Assembly: GCA_016342415.1 (NCBI GenBank)
Contig: JAEIOD010000031.1
Coordinates: forward strand, 1-57,250
Direction of reading: 5' to 3'
Length of the DNA stretch: 57,250 nucleotides
DNA from: Clostridiales bacterium
GTDB lineage: Bacteria; Bacillota; Clostridia; Peptostreptococcales; Acidaminobacteraceae
Shown here: piece after piece, positions 53,675 through 57,250 of the stretch
Layout: every line of letters starts with the position of its first letter
How positions within the stretch are numbered: the first letter of the stretch is position 1
Notes under the pieces: generated by a model
Told to the model about the DNA's origin: nothing
Databases searched by the model: none
Seen by the model: the letters and a program-made list of their open reading frames with translations, nothing else
Translations under genes and position numbers: made by a program

Positions 53675-54015
53675 GTTTCCTCCCTATTGATTGTATAATT
53701 CCCTTATTTCACGCAATACCTTCCATACTCTATACAGAGTACTTCGGTTAACGTTTTCCTATCCGGTGAATTTATTCCTACTCACCTGACTTATATTAAT
53801 CATAAACTTATGAGCCGTTTACTAAAACCTAAAAAAATCCATGTAAAAAACATGAATTTTTCTAGAAAATCTTTATTTAACCTCATAATATACACTTTTA
53901 GGCATTAATTTTGTAAAAAAAACTTATTATTGGGGTATTTTAATAGAATTCTAAGTATATCAATCAAACCACACTTACAATTTTACGACTCACTACAATC
54001 TACTAGAATCTAAAA
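53675..54015 (-). promoter_or_regulatory. Leader of the Opp operon with a cre-like site
   Basis: A 341-base gene-free stretch. GGTTAACGTTTTCC at 53746-53759 (minus strand GGAAAACGTTAACC) is cre-like: 12 of 14 with only the outer bases off. It is a LacI/CcpA-type palindrome 72-85 bases before the SBP start. A GGTGA/TCACC hairpin (about 53763-53788), resembling that at 39749, lies next to it, and CATGT/ACATG arms are near 53840. A -10 box is not certain. Confidence 0.4.
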
Positions 54016-54389
54016 ATGTCATTTTTATCACAAGAAAGGGCAATTAACCAATTGAGTTTATTTGAGAAAGAATTTCGCCATTTCTTATTTTTAACAAAGG
54101 ATGAGTCCTTGACTTCTGAAAAAGTAACCTTGTCATAAAAAAGAGATCACTGCAAAACCTACATGAAAGAATCAATATGACATGCATGTGGCAATCCAAT
54201 TCTTCATTCCTTTTGGGCTAATGAAGCGATTTTACAATTAATGATGCTGACTTACAATATCTTTTGGCTGTTAAGATGTCTTATATGACAATAAAGAAAC
54301 ATCGTCAGCAGGAAAAGATATTTACTGCAAGGTATAAGATTCTGAAGTTACCGCAAGGATATCTACCTAGTGTAAATAGTAGCATTTAA
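54016..54389 (+). pseudogene. Decayed transposase remnant (IS1380/IS4-like)
   Basis: Peptide pieces in successive frames read MSFLSQERAINQLSLFEKEF at 54016 on, ending at an early stop; then HACGNPILHSFWANEAILQ and LMMLTYNIFWLL; then MSYMTIKKHRQQEKIFTAR with KILKLPQG to a TAA at 54387-54389. The middle and end resemble the C-terminal part of IS1380/IS4-type transposases, where 'AN....L..L.YNLF' and a basic tail are typical. The DDE core is missing and the frame breaks more than once. No terminal repeats were found. Confidence 0.5.
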
Positions 54390-54595
54390 TCTGTTGTGTA
54401 TATTGGAGGTAATTTTGCTAAGTTCATATTTAAAATAGTTATATACATCAAGCAAAGTCTACTCAAAATGTGTTTTTACAGAACCATTTTGTGATAAAAT
54501 AATATAGAAGATAAGTCTGATTTTAAATTATTAGACTATTGTAGGCAAGCAAAGCCAGTAACACAGAATTCTGGTAATACTTATGAGGGCATAAA

Positions 54596-55006
54596 ATGAT
54601 TAGAGAAAACGTTCAAGTTTATATATACTCCCAGGAATATAAAAAGGTTCTAATGCTTAAACGTACTGAAGAAAGGTCTGGATACTGGCAGCCGGTATGT
54701 GGCGGTATAGAAGCTGGTGAAACACTTAATGAGGCAGGAGTACGAGAAGTATATGAGGAAACAGGTATTAAGGAGTATAAAGAGTTAATAAGACTAGCTA
54801 ATGAGTATGAATACCATGAGCCCAAGAACGGAATCAAGATGCACATGAGGGATAGATGCTTATTGATGATTATCGAAAGAAATGCTGAGATAAGGTTATC
54901 AGAAGAGCATGTAGAGTACAGATGGTGTTGCTTAAGTGAGGTCTCTCGTTTAAATGATTGGATGCCTATGGTTGATTGCATTTCATTAATAAGAGAGATA
55001 GTTTAG
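54596..55006 (+). CDS. Nudix hydrolase, MutT/NudB-like
   Basis: A 136-residue single-domain Nudix hydrolase. The Nudix box is GGIEAGETLNEAGVREVYEETGI split as GX5E, seven residues, REVYEETGI, fitting the consensus. The N-terminus VQVYIYSQEYKKVLMLKRTEERSGYWQPV is like dihydroneopterin-triphosphate pyrophosphatases, but the substrate is uncertain. It stands alone on the plus strand with its own terminator; TGATAAAAT about 100 bases upstream may be part of its promoter. The ribosome site before ATG (GAGGGC) is moderate. Confidence 0.8.
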   Translation: MIRENVQVYIYSQEYKKVLMLKRTEERSGYWQPVCGGIEAGETLNEAGVREVYEETGIKEYKELIRLANEYEYHEPKNGIKMHMRDRCLLMIIERNAEIRLSEEHVEYRWCCLSEVSRLNDWMPMVDCISLIREIV

Positions 55007-55014
55007 GGTTATAG

Positions 55015-55038
55015 CGCCAGCAGTAGCTGGCGTTTTTT
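55015..55038 (+). terminator. Terminator of the Nudix gene
   Basis: Arms CGCCAGC (55015-55021) and GCTGGCG (55026-55032), followed by six T. A canonical Rho-independent terminator, 8 bases after the stop. Confidence 0.9.
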
Positions 55039-55094
55039 ATATAATTTTATCAGTAGTTTTACTAGAATTATGACTTCAAAATACTATTAACCCT

Positions 55095-56276
55095 CTACAT
55101 TAATTCATCGAGTATTCTTGATTCATTATCCTTCACGAACGCAAACAGCTTTGCTGCGTCTTCTGCCATTTTCTCATCATCTACACTTAAGAAATACGCG
55201 ACAAATAGCAGTTCTATATTTTTCATGACGCAGGGAACCGATTCTCTTTCTTCTTGACTTAGTGTCAATTTAGAATCATATCCATTAACAACTTCTTTTA
55301 GGATCTTAAGCCAATCTTCACTATTTACTCTAGTATTGTTTCCTTCACTTAAAATTCCAAGTAGAAAGTAACAGATATCGAATATTCTTATATTGCTTTG
55401 ACTTAAATCAAAATCAATGTATCCTGAAAATTCTTGTTCATCAAATAAAAAATTACCTAAATGAATATCTCTATGAATCAATTGTTTTGGTAGTATGTGA
55501 AATACACGAGACAGCTGATCTATGGATTCATCAACGTCCTTCTTCGCTAAATACTTCGGCTTGAATTCAACAATTGTTTTACTTACCCAGCCTTTCATTT
55601 CCTCTAACATGCTATTATTCCAAAAGCTCATATCCTTTTGACACTCTCTAAAAGCAAGGTGAAGTTCGCCTATGATTGTTCCAAATCTGTAAAACCAGTC
55701 AGCATCACATTGATTCAGATCAATGTTATTCTTTCCTTTTAATTGTGTTGTTAGCATATATTGCTTATCACTTGATGTGTAATAATCTTCACCACTTGGT
55801 AAAGAAATAACTTCTGGCACTGGAATATTGGCTTTGTAAAGAGTCTTAATCATTCCTATGTTTCTATTCAAACTATTTTCATCACTATATTCCTTTAACA
55901 CATACTCATTATTTATAGACCAAGCTGAATGATGGATCTGTACGGCTACACTATCGATATTCCAATTCTTTAGTATTTCATTGACCATTTTTCCCACTGG
56001 CTCCATTTCTCTTTTATACTGTAATATTATCCTTCTTATACTTTTAACTGATAAATAATATTTTTCTGCAATTGCTTCAACATCATTTCCTTCAAGATAA
56101 TTATCGTAAATACGGGTATTTCTCAATTTCATTTCTCTTTGAGTATTTGTATTGCTCCCCCATTTTTTCTTTTTAGATTCATTTTGAGGTATATATACAT
56201 ATACACCTTCAACATATTTTTTTATTTCTTTAATCAGCTCATCTGGTAAAACTGTAACCGCATTTACATATTTCAT
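55095..56276 (-). CDS. CD3324-like DNA-binding domain fused to an aminoglycoside-phosphotransferase-like kinase
   Basis: A 393-residue fusion. Residues 1-88 match the CD3324 family (opening MKYVNAVTVLPDELIKEIKK, then VYVYIPQN, KKWGSNT, and IYDNYLEGNDVEAIAEKYYLS with a helix-turn-helix). Residues 95-390 have the APH/choline-kinase fold: a glycine-poor nucleotide loop, Lys in EYVLKEYS, the Brenner motif LIHRDIHLGNFLF (catalytic Asp) and IDFDLSQ (Mg-binding Asp). The substrate may be a small alcohol or antibiotic. CD3324 proteins normally stand alone at about 90 residues, so the fusion suggests a kinase controlled by, or controlling, DNA binding. The ribosome site before ATG (AGAGGTAG) is good. 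Confidence 0.8.
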   Translation of the reverse strand: MKYVNAVTVLPDELIKEIKKYVEGVYVYIPQNESKKKKWGSNTNTQREMKLRNTRIYDNYLEGNDVEAIAEKYYLSVKSIRRIILQYKREMEPVGKMVNEILKNWNIDSVAVQIHHSAWSINNEYVLKEYSDENSLNRNIGMIKTLYKANIPVPEVISLPSGEDYYTSSDKQYMLTTQLKGKNNIDLNQCDADWFYRFGTIIGELHLAFRECQKDMSFWNNSMLEEMKGWVSKTIVEFKPKYLAKKDVDESIDQLSRVFHILPKQLIHRDIHLGNFLFDEQEFSGYIDFDLSQSNIRIFDICYFLLGILSEGNNTRVNSEDWLKILKEVVNGYDSKLTLSQEERESVPCVMKNIELLFVAYFLSVDDEKMAEDAAKLFAFVKDNESRILDELM

Positions 56277-56621
56277 ACTCTACCTCTTTTCATAAAAATC
56301 TTAACATAAAATTCATTGTTCTTCACGCTCAATCTTATTTCTGTCTAATTCTTAAGAATGGACTAAAAAATAATCCAGTAATTTAGTCAGTAAAAGTTTT
56401 TTGACTATTTCTGGATAATAAAAAAAAGTTCCAAGTAAACAAATGTCACTCAGAACTAGAAATACTATTTAATTTACTATATTAGTTCTATCTTCATAAC
56501 AGTCTCAACTTGTGCAGATATAATATTCTACAAAGATTGACCAAAGTTTTGATCTGATATAAAGTCAACAAAATAACTTGCTCATTTTATTTGCATATTT
56601 AATAATCAGTCCAACCTGCTT
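56277..56621 (-). terminator. Two hairpins in the gap before the CD3324 fusion gene
   Basis: This 345-base gap has no supported gene. ATCCAG (56373-56378) and CTGGAT (56411-56416) enclose TTAGTCA/TGACTA inner arms. A second stem AGTTCC (56427-56432) / AGAACT (56452-56457) is followed on the minus strand by a run of T and looks like the terminator of the YolD-like gene. Confidence 0.5.
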
Positions 56622-57065
56622 CTATTCATCTGATTTAGGTGGCTTGTTAACTATACGATAAATCTCATCAATTTCTATACAGCTTCCATCTTCCATATGG
56701 ACCTCTTTTAAATACATATCAAGCTTTTTTACTTTTCCAACCTTAACAACATATTTTCCACCAGCTTTTAACACATCAGGTTCAAAATACATAATCTCAA
56801 CATCAGATCCATTTGGCAGTTGTGCTTCTATCTCTCTTAGCTGATCATCAATGACAGCTTTTTCCGTCTCGTCCAATTCTTTTCTTTGATCGGTATATCT
56901 TGCGGCCTCTTTAACAGCTGTTTCGTGTCCAACGACAGCGGCAAATGGTGAAAACTGAGCCGCTCTGTCTGCTAAAGGCATATGAGGTCTTCGACCAGAC
57001 ACATGATGAGGTAGATGAATGATGTCTTCATACGGCTTTAAATTATTGCTTATTTTCTTCTTCAT
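56622..57065 (-). CDS. YolD-like protein
   Basis: A 147-residue member of the YolD-like family. The signature HMPLADRAAQFSPFAAVVGHETAVKEAARYTD is clear. Such genes stand next to Y-family translesion polymerase genes in Clostridia and Bacillus, and are thought to act with them in DNA-damage tolerance. AGGAGAAG precedes the ATG. Here the polymerase gene immediately upstream is represented only by a C-terminal tail. Confidence 0.85.
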   Translation of the reverse strand: MKKKISNNLKPYEDIIHLPHHVSGRRPHMPLADRAAQFSPFAAVVGHETAVKEAARYTDQRKELDETEKAVIDDQLREIEAQLPNGSDVEIMYFEPDVLKAGGKYVVKVGKVKKLDMYLKEVHMEDGSCIEIDEIYRIVNKPPKSDE

Positions 57066-57098
57066 TACTTCTCCTCAATATATGTCTTTGAAAGAAAT

Positions 57099-57233
57099 TT
57101 ATGCTTTATGACCGCCTATTTGTTTGTTTCGATCTTTGGTTGTGGCACCATCTTGTAAATTTGTTCCTTTCAAGATCAATGTCACCAACTTAAGATAACT
57201 GTATAATTTAATGGTTATGTAGTATGAAGAAAT
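57099..57233 (-). pseudogene. C-terminal tail of a Y-family DNA polymerase, broken
   Basis: Translation of the minus strand ends ...LKGTNLQDGATTKDRNKQIGGHKA then TAA (57099-57101). 'EGATTRERNxQIGGHKA' is the conserved end of UmuC/DinB-type proteins next to YolD genes. Reading upstream, similarity stops within about 30 residues and an in-frame TAA occurs at 57234-57236, so the gene is truncated or frameshifted here rather than merely cut by the window edge. Confidence 0.6.
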
Positions 57234-57250
57234 TTATATTATGTAGCCTT

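Overview
The window looks like chromosomal DNA of a low-GC Gram-positive anaerobe of the Clostridia (Bacillota). The reasons are AT-rich intergenic DNA, strong AGGAGG-type ribosome binding sites with some GTG/TTG starts, a T-box leader, several Rho-independent terminators, and families typical of Clostridia (CD3324, YolD-like, YesM/YesN, DUF6431 transposons). The species cannot be named from sequence alone. No rRNA, tRNA or CRISPR array was seen.

Region 1 (1-11455) is an accessory island unlike the rest. Short, mostly minus-strand, mostly single-gene units follow each other: RDD membrane protein, DUF4177 protein, a 29-residue membrane peptide, Nudix hydrolase, two GNAT acetyltransferases, a putative ADP-ribosyltransferase, a tyrosine recombinase, a ParE/Phd-type toxin-antitoxin pair, a YcxB-like protein and an unknown protein. 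Nearly every boundary carries either a 15-bp motif (minus strand TTCTGATTTGTAGGG; seven clear copies, all between 697 and 7670, plus one degenerate copy) or a larger attC-like inverted repeat (1590-1690 and 2479-2599). This layout resembles an integron-like gene-cassette array, but its only recombinase is XerC/D-like and shows no recognisable IntI-specific insertion. A 3,193-bp Mu/Tn552-like transposon (7748-10940, 7-bp target duplication) has split one unit.

Region 2 (11511-35022) is mostly housekeeping and adaptation. It holds an aldo/keto reductase; a TIR domain joined through one membrane segment to an extracellular Bmp/PnrA-like domain, divergent from a DHH phosphoesterase; two MacB-like ABC transporters; a cold-shock protein and DEAD-box helicase; an ABC-2 exporter; a short alanyl-tRNA synthetase under a T-box; a chemoreceptor; an AraC regulator fused to a peptidase-like domain; a Ca2+-type P-ATPase; a peptide deformylase; and a GNAT protein.

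Region 3 (35219-53674) is one oligosaccharide-use locus, all on the minus strand. An Opp-type ABC importer (OppABCDF) with a 59-residue membrane peptide brings substrate in. A YesM/YesN two-component pair with a translationally coupled lipoprotein probably senses it. A circularly permuted GH3 beta-glucosidase, a GH94-like glycoside phosphorylase and an aldose-1-epimerase-like protein probably break it down. The enzyme set points to beta-glucan oligosaccharides. Two cre-like sites upstream of the transporter and of the sensor kinase suggest catabolite control.

Region 4 (54016-57250) holds a decayed transposase, a Nudix hydrolase, a CD3324-phosphotransferase fusion, a YolD-like protein and the C-terminal tail of a Y-family DNA polymerase that appears broken.
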